A stretch of DNA of 64,000 nucleotides from Flammeovirga pectinis (GTDB lineage Bacteria; Bacteroidota; Bacteroidia; Cytophagales; Flammeovirgaceae). Location: assembly GCF_003970675.1 (NCBI RefSeq), contig NZ_CP034562.1:186001-250000 (forward strand), read 5' to 3'. The translations under genes were made by a program, and so were the position numbers. This document shows, in pieces, positions 47,109-56,188 of this stretch. The stretch's first letter is position 1. Each line of letters opens with the position of its first letter. The notes below the pieces were generated by a model, which searched no databases, had not been told where the DNA came from, and was given only the letters and a program-made list of their open reading frames with translations.

Positions 47109-47243
47109 ATGAAATATCTAAAACTACTGCTACTACTCTTGTTTATGATGGGAATGACTAGCTGTGTGTCTTATAAAAGTGCAGTACAGGCGGGTTATAA
47201 CCCCAATGATACTGACAATATTTATCACTTGGCACACGAATAA
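47109..47243 (+). CDS. Small lipoprotein (44 aa)
   Basis: A 44-codon frame: MKYLKLLLLLLFMMGMTSC is a typical lipoprotein signal with Cys 19. The mature peptide has only 26 residues (VSYKSAVQAGYNPNDTDNIYHLAHE after the Cys). It has its own promoter region with an inverted repeat and its own terminator, which support a real gene. No family is recognised. Confidence 0.65.
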   Translation: MKYLKLLLLLLFMMGMTSCVSYKSAVQAGYNPNDTDNIYHLAHE

Positions 47244-47253
47244 GATAAATGCT

Positions 47254-47290
47254 AAACGTACTCTTTAAATAGTAAGGAGTACGTTTTTTT
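47254..47290 (+). terminator. Terminator after small lipoprotein gene
   Basis: AAACGTACTC / GAGTACGTTT stem followed by a run of T, 11 nt after the stop codon. Confidence 0.88.
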
Positions 47291-47429
47291 TATGATCAAT
47301 CTTACTTTAAGTGAATAAGAAGTTAATGGTTTGTCTTTCCAATTAGTTAGAGAGTAAATAAAGATAAAAATACTTGTAAAAATCAATGATTCATCGAACT
47401 TTGTCTTAGTTTTAATTAAACCGAATTTC

Positions 47430-48566
47430 ATGCTTTTTGCACAAGTACCCGGAGCGTCAGACGTTAAGAAATTATTGATTCAAGTTGCAGAGCAAAAAAA
47501 AGTTGCTCATGCTCAATTATTTATAGGAAAAGAAGGAGGGGCTCAGTTAGGAGTAGCACTTGCTTATGCTACTTACTTAAATTGTGAGAACCCAACTCCT
47601 GAGGATGCTTGTGGTACATGTAGATCGTGTAGGAATGCGGCAAAATTAATGTATCCAGATCTTCACTTTGTGTTGCCAACAGCAGTAACAAAGAAAGTGA
47701 CGAAAAGAGACCAAGCTACAACAGAAAAATTTTTACCAGATTGGAGGTCGTTTATAACCGAAGAAAATGGACTTTATAAAAATGTAGCCGATTGGGTAGA
47801 TCATATTGGTGGAGAAAATAAACAAGCTATAATCACTCGTCAGGAAAGTCGAGAAATAATAAAAGCATTATCTGTTAAAGCACATCAAGGTGGATATAAA
47901 ATTGTATTAATATGGATGCCAGAATTAATGCAAGCACCTGCGGCAAATGCTGTTTTAAAGATATTAGAAGAGCCACCAGAAAAGACATTGTTCTTTATGG
48001 TAACGAATGATGCAGAGAAATTAATTGCAACAATCTTATCAAGAACACAAAAAATATATGTTCCTACGCCTAGTGATGAAGATTTGACCTCTTTCTTGGT
48101 AAGCCAAGATATGGAGCCTGAAAAGGCAAAGAGGGTTGCATTTCTTTCTGATGGGAATATAAGAGAGGCATTAAGAATAGCTTCGGATGTTCCCGACCAG
48201 AGTGAGCATTTGTTTAAATCTTGGATGAGGTCTTGTTTTAAAGCAAGCTATACTGAAATTATTACACAGTGGTCTGAAGAGTTCAATAAACTAGGAAAAG
48301 AAGGGCAGAAGAACTTTTTTAAATTTGGACTTACTTTACTAAGAGAGGCAATGCTTATTAAGAACGAAGCTGATGCAGTTGTGAGGCTAGATCAAGAAGC
48401 CCATGAGTTTGCTAAAAACTTTTCTTCTGTATTAACCGATACAAATCTTCCGGTACTGGTAAATAGTTTCAATGATGCTTATTACTTTATCGAAAGAAAC
48501 GGAAATGCAAAGATAATTTTTGTGAGTTTATCAATTAAAGTTGGAAGAGCTTTTGGTAGAAGGTGA
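47430..48566 (+). CDS. holB: DNA polymerase III delta' subunit
   Basis: A 378-residue clamp-loader subunit. It has the delta' N-terminal AAA+ fold with a degenerate P-loop (IGKEGGAQLG), a zinc-binding four-Cys knot (CENPTPEDACGTCRSC), the helix GGYKIVLIWMPELMQAPAANAVLKILEEPP with its LEEPP signature, and sensor-1 ILSRTQKI. Loss of the P-loop Lys-Thr is normal for delta'. The C-terminal collar domain ends KVGRAFGRR. It acts in the clamp loader at the replication fork. It stands 167 nt before clpP with a probable separate promoter between. Confidence 0.93.
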   Translation: MLFAQVPGASDVKKLLIQVAEQKKVAHAQLFIGKEGGAQLGVALAYATYLNCENPTPEDACGTCRSCRNAAKLMYPDLHFVLPTAVTKKVTKRDQATTEKFLPDWRSFITEENGLYKNVADWVDHIGGENKQAIITRQESREIIKALSVKAHQGGYKIVLIWMPELMQAPAANAVLKILEEPPEKTLFFMVTNDAEKLIATILSRTQKIYVPTPSDEDLTSFLVSQDMEPEKAKRVAFLSDGNIREALRIASDVPDQSEHLFKSWMRSCFKASYTEIITQWSEEFNKLGKEGQKNFFKFGLTLLREAMLIKNEADAVVRLDQEAHEFAKNFSSVLTDTNLPVLVNSFNDAYYFIERNGNAKIIFVSLSIKVGRAFGRR

Positions 48567-48637
48567 ATTTTTTCGAAAAAACTTCAAAAAAAACACTAAT
48601 CAGTAAAGATTTTTCTTCTCTCGTAACGGTATTATTT

Positions 48638-48645
48638 TATATTTG
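48638..48645 (+). promoter_or_regulatory. -7 box of clpP promoter
   Basis: TATATTTG matches the Bacteroidetes TAnnTTTG consensus fully and lies about 90 nt before the clpP start. No convincing -33 TTG was found at the right distance. Confidence 0.5.
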
Positions 48646-48733
48646 TATAGGGAAGTATAAAAAATCCCTCTGATAAAACGTTTTTTATTAGAAAATCATT
48701 ACTAATAAGCGAAAACTCATAAAATTTTAATAT

Positions 48734-49414
48734 ATGGACTTTAAGAACGAATTCAAGAAATTTGCCATGAAAGATCAAGGCATTTCAAGCCTTCACATGG
48801 ATAGCTATATTGGTAATTTTGAAAACATGACGCGTACAGTAATTGAAGAGCGTGATCGTCGATTTGCAGAAATTGATGTATTCTCTCGTCTAATCGCTGA
48901 CCGTATCATTTTTATGGGTACTCAAGTAGATGATAATATTTCAAATATTGTGATTGCTCAATTACTATTTTTAGAGTCACTTGATGCTAAAAAAGATATC
49001 TTGATGTATATCAATAGCCCTGGTGGTTCTGTATATGCTGGTTTAGGTATGTATGATACTATGCAGTATGTACGTCCAGACGTTGCAACAATCTGTACAG
49101 GTCTTGCTGCATCTATGGGTGCTGTGTTATTAGCAGGTGGTGCTGAAGGTAAAAGAGCTGCACTTCCACATTCAAGAATCATGATCCACCAACCATTAGG
49201 AGGTGCTCAAGGTCAAGCTTCTGATATTGAAATCACAGCTCGTGAGATTCAAAAATTAAAGAAGGAGTTGTACGAAATTCTAGCAAAACATTCAGGACAA
49301 CCTTATGATAAAGTATGGCAAGATTCTGACCGTGATTACTGGATGCGTGCACAAACAGCTAAGGAATATGGTCTAATCGATGAAGTATTGACTAGAAAGC
49401 CAGACGATAAGTAA
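48734..49414 (+). CDS. clpP: ATP-dependent Clp protease proteolytic subunit
   Basis: A 226-residue serine protease that forms the ClpXP chamber with ClpX. The triad is Ser 127 ([13 protein letters not shown]), His 152 ([13 protein letters not shown]) and Asp 201 (DSDRDYWM). An N-terminal extension of about 28 residues precedes the conserved [16 protein letters not shown]; this may be a processed propeptide. Followed 264 nt later by clpX, the usual order. Confidence 0.97.
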   Translation: MDFKNEFKKFAMKDQGISSLHMDSYIGNFENMTRTVIEERDRRFAEIDVFSRLIADRIIFMGTQVDDNISNIVIAQLLFLESLDAKKDILMYINSPGGSVYAGLGMYDTMQYVRPDVATICTGLAASMGAVLLAGGAEGKRAALPHSRIMIHQPLGGAQGQASDIEITAREIQKLKKELYEILAKHSGQPYDKVWQDSDRDYWMRAQTAKEYGLIDEVLTRKPDDK

Positions 49415-49511
49415 TAAATAATCATTTTTCTATTTGTAATAATCTTTATTTGATAACAATAAGTGTTTATCATAAATTAAAATTTTGCAAATAGTGTGAA
49501 TGAATAATTAG

Positions 49512-49541
49512 AAGAGGGAAGTGTTTGTACATTTCCCTCTT
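49512..49541 (+). terminator. Terminator-like hairpin after clpP
   Basis: AGAGGGAA..TGT / ACA..TTCCCTCT stem with a short loop; only a few T follow, so it may be a weak terminator or mRNA stability element. Confidence 0.6.
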
Positions 49542-49552
49542 ACTCATTGTAT

Positions 49553-49644
49553 AAAAGTGCAATTAAATATGTAACTTGCACTTTAATTATATGAATAAAC
49601 ATCTTGATTATTAAGATGTTTCTGTGAAGAGAAGGGATCTCTTC
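49553..49644 (+). promoter_or_regulatory. Three consecutive stem-loops in the clpX leader
   Basis: AAAGTGCAA / TTGCACTTT (49554-49584), AACATCTT / AAGATGTT (49598-49620) and GAAGAGA / TCTCTTC (49626-49644) are perfect stems in a row, ending 34 nt before the clpX ATG. They could structure the leader of a clpP-clpX readthrough mRNA. Function unknown. Confidence 0.45.
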
Positions 49645-49678
49645 ATCATTTAGGAGAGAAAAGGCAAGGAGAGAATAA

Positions 49679-50914
49679 ATGAAAGGTAATTTCTGTTCAT
49701 TTTGTGGCGCACCGAAAGACACGGTTGAATTAATGGTTTCAGGCCAGAACGCCCAAATATGTAATAACTGTATTGAGCAAGTACACCAAATCTTAATGGA
49801 GGAAAGAAAACCTCGTAAAAAAGATGAGGAGTCGTCTGAATTTGCTCTGAAAACACCTGCAGAAATGAAAAAACATCTTGATGAATATATTATTGGTCAA
49901 GATAAAGCAAAAAGAGTATTATCTGTAGCTGTATATAACCACTATAAACGTCTAAATCAAAAATCAGATCCTGATGATATCGTGATTGAAAAATCAAATA
50001 TTATCATGACTGGAAATACGGGTACTGGTAAAACTTTGTTAGCTAAAACATTAGCAAAAGCATTGCAAGTACCATTCTGTATAGCAGATGCAACTGTAAT
50101 TACAGAGGCAGGGTATGTTGGTGAAGATGTAGAAACAATTTTAACACGCTTATTACAAGCTGCAGACTATAATGTTGAGCAAGCTGAACGTGGTATTGTT
50201 TACATTGATGAAATTGATAAAATTGCTCGTAAATCTGATAACCCATCAATCACTCGTGATGTAAGTGGTGAAGGTGTACAGCAAGCATTATTGAAATTAT
50301 TAGAAGGTTCTATTGTAAACGTTCCACCTCAAGGAGGACGTAAGCACCCAGAACAAAAACTGATTTCAGTAAATACAGAAAACATATTGTTTATCTGTGG
50401 TGGTGCATTTGCAGGAATTGCAGATATGATTGCTTCTAGATTAAATACACGTCCTATCGGATTTGCAGGCAAGAAAGAAGATCTACCAGTACTAGATAAA
50501 GAAGAGTTATTAGAGTTTGTAACAGCTCAAGACTTAAAACGTTTTGGTATCATTCCAGAACTTATTGGTCGTTTGCCATTAGTTACATACTTAAAGCCTT
50601 TAGATAGAGCAGCATTAAGAAGTATTCTAACAGAACCGAAGAACGCATTGATTAAACAATATCAAAAATTGTTTGCAATGGAGGATGTCGAGTTAGAAAT
50701 TACTGGTGATGCATTAGATTACATTGTTGATAAAGCAATGGAATACGATCTAGGAGCAAGAGGGTTACGTAGTATCTTAGAAGCAATTATGCTAGATGCA
50801 ATGTACGAAATCCCATCAGGCGAAGAGAAAATTGATAAATTTGTTGTGGATAGAGAATATGCTTCATTGAAATTTGAAAGCTCATCTCACGCAAAAAACT
50901 TAAGAGTAGCTTAA
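49679..50914 (+). CDS. clpX: ATP-dependent Clp protease ATP-binding subunit
   Basis: A 411-residue AAA+ unfoldase that feeds substrates to ClpP. The zinc-binding domain has Cys 6, 9, 28 and 31. Walker A is GNTGTGKT (112-119; usually GPTGxGKT, so Asn replaces Pro), Walker B is IVYIDEIDK, the pore loop is EAGYVGED, and sensor-2 is [12 protein letters not shown]. Length is typical. The start follows a purine-rich stretch (AAGGAGAG). Confidence 0.97.
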   Translation: MKGNFCSFCGAPKDTVELMVSGQNAQICNNCIEQVHQILMEERKPRKKDEESSEFALKTPAEMKKHLDEYIIGQDKAKRVLSVAVYNHYKRLNQKSDPDDIVIEKSNIIMTGNTGTGKTLLAKTLAKALQVPFCIADATVITEAGYVGEDVETILTRLLQAADYNVEQAERGIVYIDEIDKIARKSDNPSITRDVSGEGVQQALLKLLEGSIVNVPPQGGRKHPEQKLISVNTENILFICGGAFAGIADMIASRLNTRPIGFAGKKEDLPVLDKEELLEFVTAQDLKRFGIIPELIGRLPLVTYLKPLDRAALRSILTEPKNALIKQYQKLFAMEDVELEITGDALDYIVDKAMEYDLGARGLRSILEAIMLDAMYEIPSGEEKIDKFVVDREYASLKFESSSHAKNLRVA

Positions 50915-50948
50915 GTTAGATTTACAACTCCATTTATTTCATAAAATA

Positions 50949-50988
50949 GCAAACAGCAAAGACACTCTAAGAGTGCTTTGCTGTTTGT
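50949..50988 (+). terminator. Terminator-like hairpin after clpX
   Basis: AAACAGCAAAG..ACTCT / AGAGT..CTTTGCTGTTT stem, long and nearly perfect, with a weak T tract. Confidence 0.8.
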
Positions 50989-51021
50989 GTTTATATTTAA
51001 CCTCACATAAATCGATATAGT

Positions 51022-51351
51022 ATGGATTTTAGCAATATGTTTGGACAACTTAAAGATGTTCAAGAAAAATTAAAACTAGCACAAGAAGAGTTAGTGAATG
51101 TAACAGCAGAAGCAGATGCAGGAGGAGGAATGGTTCGTGCAACTGCTAACGCAAAAAAACAAGTCATTAAGTTAGAAATCGATCCTTTATTATGTAAAGA
51201 AGAAGATCGTGAAATGCTACAAGATTTGGTTATTGCAGCAGTAAATAAAGCTATTGCAGAGGCAGATCAGAAAGGACAAGAACGCCTAATGAAAACCACT
51301 AAAGGAATGATGCCAAATATTCCAGGAATGGATTTCGGGAATTTGGGTTAG
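51022..51351 (+). CDS. YbaB/EbfC nucleoid-associated protein
   Basis: A 109-residue small DNA-binding protein. MFGQLKDVQEKLKLAQEELVN is the family helix, followed by GGGMVRATANAKKQVIKLEIDP and the C-terminal MTKGMMPNIPG-like end. YbaB/EbfC dimers bind DNA and may act in nucleoid organisation or recombination. Here it lies between clpX and a glycosyltransferase, not next to dnaX and recR as in many bacteria. Confidence 0.94.
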   Translation: MDFSNMFGQLKDVQEKLKLAQEELVNVTAEADAGGGMVRATANAKKQVIKLEIDPLLCKEEDREMLQDLVIAAVNKAIAEADQKGQERLMKTTKGMMPNIPGMDFGNLG

Positions 51352-51356
51352 ATAAA

Positions 51357-51387
51357 TTGACAAGGTTCGCCTTGTCAATTTCTTTTT
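51357..51387 (+). terminator. Rho-independent terminator after ybaB-like gene
   Basis: A perfect TTGACAAGG / CCTTGTCAA stem with TTCG tetraloop, followed by TTTCTTTTT. Confidence 0.92.
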
Positions 51388-51427
51388 AAACAAACAAATA
51401 AACTATCAGACAAGTTTGTTGACAGAT

Positions 51428-52468
51428 ATGGAGCCAACAAAGAATTTACCTTATAATGAAGTAGCAGTTGTTATACTTAATTATAATGGTAAAAAGTTTT
51501 TAGAAAAATTTTTACCATCAGTGTTGAATAATAGTGATGGGGCAGAAGTAATTATTGCTGATAATGGATCTACAGATGATTCATTACCTTGGCTGAAAGA
51601 TAATTACCCTCAAGTACGCACAATAATTCTTGATAAAAACTACGGTTTTACTGGAGGTTATAATAAGGCTCTTGAACAAGTTAAAGCAAAATATTTTGTA
51701 CTTCTAAATTCTGATATTGAAGTACCTAAAGGTTGGGTAACACCATTATTAGAACTGATGGAAACTTCTCCAGAAGTTGCCGCTTGCCAACCAAAAATTA
51801 AACTTTTCTCGGATAAAAAATATTTTGAACACGCAGGTGCTGCCGGTGGATTCATGGATTATATGGGCTATCCGTTCTGTAGAGGACGCATAATGCATAC
51901 GTTGGAAGAAGATAAAGGGCAGTATAATAGCACAATTGATATTTTTTGGGCTACAGGTGCTTGTTTATTTATTAGAGCAGACTTATATCATGAATTTGAA
52001 GGTTTAGATGATAAGTTTTTTGCTCACATGGAAGAAATAGACCTTTGTTGGAGATTAAAAAGTGCCGGTTATAAAATTAAGGCTGTCTGCACATCAGAAG
52101 TTTACCATGTTGGGGGAGGGACGTTAAGTCGTGAAAACCCTAAAAAAACATACCTCAATTTTCGAAATGGTTTGTTTTTACTCTTTAAAAATTTACCAGC
52201 TTCTAAGTTGTTATCCGTTCTATTTTTTAGAATGATATTAGATGGCGTTGCCGGAATTCGTTTCTTATTAAGAATGGAATTGGCAAACTTCTGGAGTATT
52301 TTAAAAGCACATAGGGATTTCTACCTCACTTTACCCTACTTAGTAAAACAGAGAAAGAAAGTGAAAGTTAAACGAATTGACTTTAAAGAAGTATATGATC
52401 ACATGATTGTGAAAGAATACTTTTTAAAGAAACATACAACATTTGACCACCTCAAAGATTGGAGTTAA
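51428..52468 (+). CDS. GT2-family glycosyltransferase (rhamnosyltransferase-like)
   Basis: A 346-residue glycosyltransferase of the GT-A fold. VAVVILNYNGKKFLEKFLPS begins the nucleotide-binding domain; IIADNGSTDDSLPWL and VLLNSDIEVPKGW (DxD-like) bind nucleotide sugar and metal; MEEIDLCWRLKSAGY holds the ED motif. A hydrophobic region near 240-260 may associate with the membrane. The best start is the ATG at 51428; an upstream in-frame TTG is less likely. Probably acts in cell-surface polysaccharide synthesis. Its 3' end overlaps the PspC-like gene by 4 bp. Confidence 0.94.
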   Translation: MEPTKNLPYNEVAVVILNYNGKKFLEKFLPSVLNNSDGAEVIIADNGSTDDSLPWLKDNYPQVRTIILDKNYGFTGGYNKALEQVKAKYFVLLNSDIEVPKGWVTPLLELMETSPEVAACQPKIKLFSDKKYFEHAGAAGGFMDYMGYPFCRGRIMHTLEEDKGQYNSTIDIFWATGACLFIRADLYHEFEGLDDKFFAHMEEIDLCWRLKSAGYKIKAVCTSEVYHVGGGTLSRENPKKTYLNFRNGLFLLFKNLPASKLLSVLFFRMILDGVAGIRFLLRMELANFWSILKAHRDFYLTLPYLVKQRKKVKVKRIDFKEVYDHMIVKEYFLKKHTTFDHLKDWS

Positions 52469-52692
52469 AAGAGCTTTTCTCTAACATTTTGAGATTGTCT
52501 AATGTACTTTCTAATATTGATAAAAAAGTGTAAAGAAAAGTATAAAATAATAGGTGAACCAAAAGTGAATAAGGAAGCATAAATAAAGTATAAACGGATA
52601 CTGTTTGAGGCAATATTAAGCTTTTTTCCAAGCTTACTACAAACCCCAAATGCATGCTTCTCAATGAATTTTTGAAATAAAAGGGTATTCAT
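52465..52692 (-). CDS. Small PspC-domain membrane protein (75 aa)
   Basis: A 75-residue protein resembling the PspC domain: AFGVCSKLGKKLNIASNSIRLYFIYAS matches the GVCxGLAxxxxIDxxxVRLxFV pattern, and GSPIILYFSLHFF is the second hydrophobic half. The charged tail IRKYIRQSQNVREKLF follows. PspC-type proteins sit in the inner membrane and respond to envelope stress. It is convergent with the glycosyltransferase gene with a 4-bp antisense overlap. An alternative frame at 52452-52664 on the same strand has no such similarity. Confidence 0.78.
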   Translation of the reverse strand: MNTLLFQKFIEKHAFGVCSKLGKKLNIASNSIRLYFIYASLFTFGSPIILYFSLHFFINIRKYIRQSQNVREKLF

Positions 52693-52760
52693 AAATATTA
52701 TAATTTGTTAATGTTTTAAAATAATGATATTGCGTTACACTTACCTAATTATGAATAGTA

Positions 52761-52768
52761 TATCTTTG
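52761..52768 (+). promoter_or_regulatory. -7 box upstream of OmpA/TPR lipoprotein gene
   Basis: TATCTTTG fits TAnnTTTG exactly. It lies about 165 nt upstream of the start codon, giving a long leader if used. Confidence 0.45.
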
Positions 52769-52933
52769 CAAACTGAAATTTCAGCTGACTAAAATGCTAA
52801 AATTATATCAATCTATTCTTTTTTTTAATTAAAAGTTCTAAAAAAAGTTAAGATTTGTACTGTAAAGATGAATTTTGGCAATTGACAGGTAAATTGCGAT
52901 TTCTAGGAATAGAATAAATTTTGGATGACGATT

Positions 52934-54748
52934 ATGAACAAATACACTAGTGCATTGTCTACAGTTCTTGCTGCAGGCACCTTGTTTTTCACAAACTGTT
53001 CGAATGTGGATGTAAACAAGATGGCAGAGGAACAAGGGATGACAATAAATCCTTCACCGCTTGAATTACACGGTGATTCTGTAGTTTTTGATATTGAAAC
53101 TAAGTTACCTCCTAAACTTTTAAAGAAAGGTTACACGTATGATGTTGTAGTACAATACAACCCTAACGATGCAGAACCTATCGAAGTTGGTGTGGTAAGT
53201 TTCAACGGAGACGATTATGCAGATGCTCCTGAAGCTACTCCTGCATTAAGCGAGCACATGGCTTTTGCTTATGAGGATAAGTTCCAAAGAGGACAATTAG
53301 AATACTTAGGTCGTGCGACTAAAGTAAAAAATGAAAAAGTAAAAGAAAGTAACGATGGTGCTTTCGCTGCAATGCCTAATGGCCAAGGTCAAGGTGTTAT
53401 TACAACTGTGAAGAATGTACAACCTACATTCATTGCTAACTATGCAGATCACGGTTACAACAATGCTGAAGAGTATATCCCTACTAACGTAGATTTCTTC
53501 TTCATGCAAGGTTCATCAGTATTACGTTCTTCTGAGAAGCGTGGTGCAGAAGGTAAAGAGTTAACAAACTATGTATCTGCTGCTAACCCAACAAAAACTG
53601 TAACTATTACAGGTTCTCACTCTCCAGAGGGTTCTACTGAAGCGAATACAAAGTTAGCAAACAAACGTCCTGAGGCGGTTGAAGCTTACTACTCATCGTT
53701 AATGAAAAAATATAAGGTTGCTGAGGATGAAGCTCCTCAATTTGTAACTAAGCCAGTTGTTGAAAACTGGACTGCGTTTAAAGCAATCTTGAAAGACTCA
53801 GATAAATTTACTGATTCTGAAAAAGACGAAGTTCTTTCAGTAGTAAACGGTTCTGGTGATTTCGTATCTAAGCAATTGAAATTACAATCACTTGCTTCTT
53901 ACAAAAAATTATTCCGTTACGTATACCCACCATTACGTAATGCTAAATCTGAGATCTTACAGATCAAAGATAAGCTTACTGATGCTGAGATTCAGTCTCG
54001 TGCTGCAAGTATCTCTGAAGGTCAAATGGGCTTAGACTCATTAACTACTCCTGAGTTACTTTACGCTGCAAACTTATCTTCGGATTTAGATGCAAAAGTA
54101 AAAATTTACGAAGCTGCTGTACGTAAAGACGACAGTGCAATTGCTCATAACAACTTAGGTGCAACTTTCTTTGCTCAAGCAAAAGAAGCTAAAGATGCAG
54201 ATGCTGCTATGGCATTAGTTGAAAAAGCAATTCCTCACTTTGAGACTGCTGCTAAGTCAGAAAGTCTTCCTGAAGCTTATGCTAACCTTGCAGGTGCTAA
54301 GTTATTAAAAGGTGATGTAGCTGGTGCTCAAGCTGACATTGAGAAGGCTGCTGCTTCTAGCAACCCTCAAGTAGCTGCAACAGTTAACGCTGTTAAAGGA
54401 TATGTTGCAATCGAAGAAGGCGATTATGATGGTGCTATTCAGTACTTATCTTCTGCTGGAGACGATTCTGGTGTTCTTTACAACAAAGGTTTAGCTTACC
54501 TATTACAAGCTTCTAAGTCTGGTGCATCTGATTACTCTCAAGCTTCTTCTGCTTTTGCTGAGTCTATCAATGCTAAAGACAGCGAGTGGGCTCACTACGG
54601 TGCTGCTATCGTTGCTGCTAGACAATCAAAAGCTGATGATGCTATTAAAGAGATCAAAGCTTCTGGTGATTTGAAAACTAAAGCTGCTCAGGACCTTGAG
54701 TTCTTCAGCTTATGGGATAACGCAGATTTCCAAGCTGCTACTAAGTAG
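52934..54748 (+). CDS. Lipoprotein with OmpA-like and TPR regions, probably highly expressed
   Basis: About 604 residues from the ATG at 52934 (MNKYTSALSTVLAAGTLFFTNC, lipobox Cys); an ATG 9 nt earlier is also possible. A beta-rich region (about 30-190) is followed by an OmpA-C-like segment (PTKTVTITGSHSPEGSTEAN, then LANKRPEAVEAYY), which in this superfamily binds peptidoglycan. The second half is TPR-like helices (IAHNNLGATFFAQAKEAKDA, AYANLAGAKLLKGDVAGAQAD, KGYVAIEEGDYDGAIQYL). Codon choice is much more biased (GCT, GGT, CGT, TCT) than in neighbours, suggesting high expression. A likely role is envelope structure. Confidence 0.88.
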   Translation: MNKYTSALSTVLAAGTLFFTNCSNVDVNKMAEEQGMTINPSPLELHGDSVVFDIETKLPPKLLKKGYTYDVVVQYNPNDAEPIEVGVVSFNGDDYADAPEATPALSEHMAFAYEDKFQRGQLEYLGRATKVKNEKVKESNDGAFAAMPNGQGQGVITTVKNVQPTFIANYADHGYNNAEEYIPTNVDFFFMQGSSVLRSSEKRGAEGKELTNYVSAANPTKTVTITGSHSPEGSTEANTKLANKRPEAVEAYYSSLMKKYKVAEDEAPQFVTKPVVENWTAFKAILKDSDKFTDSEKDEVLSVVNGSGDFVSKQLKLQSLASYKKLFRYVYPPLRNAKSEILQIKDKLTDAEIQSRAASISEGQMGLDSLTTPELLYAANLSSDLDAKVKIYEAAVRKDDSAIAHNNLGATFFAQAKEAKDADAAMALVEKAIPHFETAAKSESLPEAYANLAGAKLLKGDVAGAQADIEKAAASSNPQVAATVNAVKGYVAIEEGDYDGAIQYLSSAGDDSGVLYNKGLAYLLQASKSGASDYSQASSAFAESINAKDSEWAHYGAAIVAARQSKADDAIKEIKASGDLKTKAAQDLEFFSLWDNADFQAATK

Positions 54749-54769
54749 TTTGTAGATATATAAAATCTC

Positions 54770-54809
54770 AAAAGCCATTCTAGAGGAAACTCTAGAATGG
54801 CTTTTTTTT
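54770..54809 (+). terminator. Rho-independent terminator
   Basis: AAAAGCCATTCTAGAG / CTCTAGAATGGCTTTT stem with a GAAA-type loop and long T run. Confidence 0.95.
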
Positions 54810-55012
54810 GTCCATTATTTTAAAAATAGATTATTCAATCTCTAAAGCTCTTTCATGTTGTAATTTAGGTTATTCACAATTGTTGTATTGCTACTATTGT
54901 CGAATATAGAGGTTCAGCTGTTTTAAAAGTGTAATAGATATTAAGGTAAACTGTTCGTTGTTTATTGATAATCAATTGCTCATTAAAATAAAAGACCCCA
55001 AATAAAATAACT

Positions 55013-55957
55013 ATGAAAAAAATATTATTATCTGTCTCGATTGTTGCTTTATTGTTTTCATGTGATAAGGATAAACAAGAAAATGAAATTGAATCATCTT
55101 CAAAATTAAATCAATCATATACGGTTGCGAGTCAGAAAAAAATAGATGAACTAACAATGCAAAATGAGGAATTGTTAGAAACATTAAAGAAATTAAAAGA
55201 AGGTGTTGAAGTTTCAGAACCAGAAACGGCAGCTATGGAAGTTGCAGAAATTACAGAAAAATATGAAGAGTTAGAAGCAACTATGTTAGCATCTAGTGGT
55301 GATGAAATGCTAAAAAGACAATACGAAGGTGCAGTGTCTCAGGTAAAAACATTAGACAATGAACTTGATTTACAGCAGGAAAGAGAAAAAGATCTTAAAA
55401 AAATAATGAGTGATCTATATGATCAAATTACAACTTTACAATCTCAATTAACAGCAGGTGCAACAGATAAAGATCTAGCTAAAAAATATTACGATAATTT
55501 AAGTGATAAAGCTGTTTTAGATCAAGAAGTAAGTAATTTAAAACATACTTTAAAGCAGACTAAATTAAATTATGAAACTGTTTCTAAAGAGTTAGAGACA
55601 GCAAAGAAAAACAGTAAGATTAATCAAGATGCTTATCTAGTTCGTTACAATAAAATGAAAGCAGCAGAACTTAAAGGTATTGCTGACTATCAAAGAAAAT
55701 CAGATGAGTCAAATAGATTTAAGAGTGAGTTAGGTAAAGCAAATTCACAAGCTTATGCTTTTGAGGTAAAGGCAAGAGGTTTAGAATCTGATTTGAAATT
55801 GGAGAAGAGCAAATTGAAAAATGAGCAAGACAATGTAAAAAGAGCTCGTGTAGACTATAACGTTTTAAAAGTTCAAATTGAAAAAATCCTTAAAGATAAA
55901 GGTATTAAATACCAATGGGATGCAACTAATATTGGTAATATCATAACTGTAAAATAA
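55013..55957 (+). CDS. Coiled-coil lipoprotein of unknown function
   Basis: A 314-residue protein. MKKILLSVSIVALLFSC (Cys 17) is a lipoprotein signal. Nearly the whole mature part (about 40-295) is charged heptad-type coiled coil (IDELTMQNEELLETLKKLKE; LESDLKLEKSKLKNEQD). The last 20 residues (YQWDATNIGNIITVK) look globular. No family is recognised; a spacer or scaffold in the periplasm is plausible. It has its own terminator. Confidence 0.82.
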   Translation: MKKILLSVSIVALLFSCDKDKQENEIESSSKLNQSYTVASQKKIDELTMQNEELLETLKKLKEGVEVSEPETAAMEVAEITEKYEELEATMLASSGDEMLKRQYEGAVSQVKTLDNELDLQQEREKDLKKIMSDLYDQITTLQSQLTAGATDKDLAKKYYDNLSDKAVLDQEVSNLKHTLKQTKLNYETVSKELETAKKNSKINQDAYLVRYNKMKAAELKGIADYQRKSDESNRFKSELGKANSQAYAFEVKARGLESDLKLEKSKLKNEQDNVKRARVDYNVLKVQIEKILKDKGIKYQWDATNIGNIITVK

Positions 55958-55984
55958 GCAGCGTGATTATCTAAAAAAATATAG

Positions 55985-56025
55985 AAAAAGTCATTTTACA
56001 ATTCAATTTGTAGAATGACTTTTTT
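55985..56025 (+). terminator. Rho-independent terminator
   Basis: AAAAAGTCATTTTACAA / TTGTAGAATGACTTTTT stem with one internal mismatch. Confidence 0.88.
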
Positions 56026-56188
56026 GATTGCGAAAAGTAAAAGTTGATCGTTATTGTGTAAAAAGTATTAGGTATAATTTGAGCAACGTCAATTATTAAT
56101 GATAACTTTTAAAAAATAGACGAAAACTTACTATCTTGGCAACCGAAAACGAAAATACTGATATAATTAGCCAGACTTTTAATAAGTA

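Noticed and set aside
52452-52664. 70-codon minus-strand frame overlapping the PspC-like gene
   Set aside because: The other frame (52465-52692) carries the PspC-like pattern; this one has no similarity and would overlap the glycosyltransferase further.
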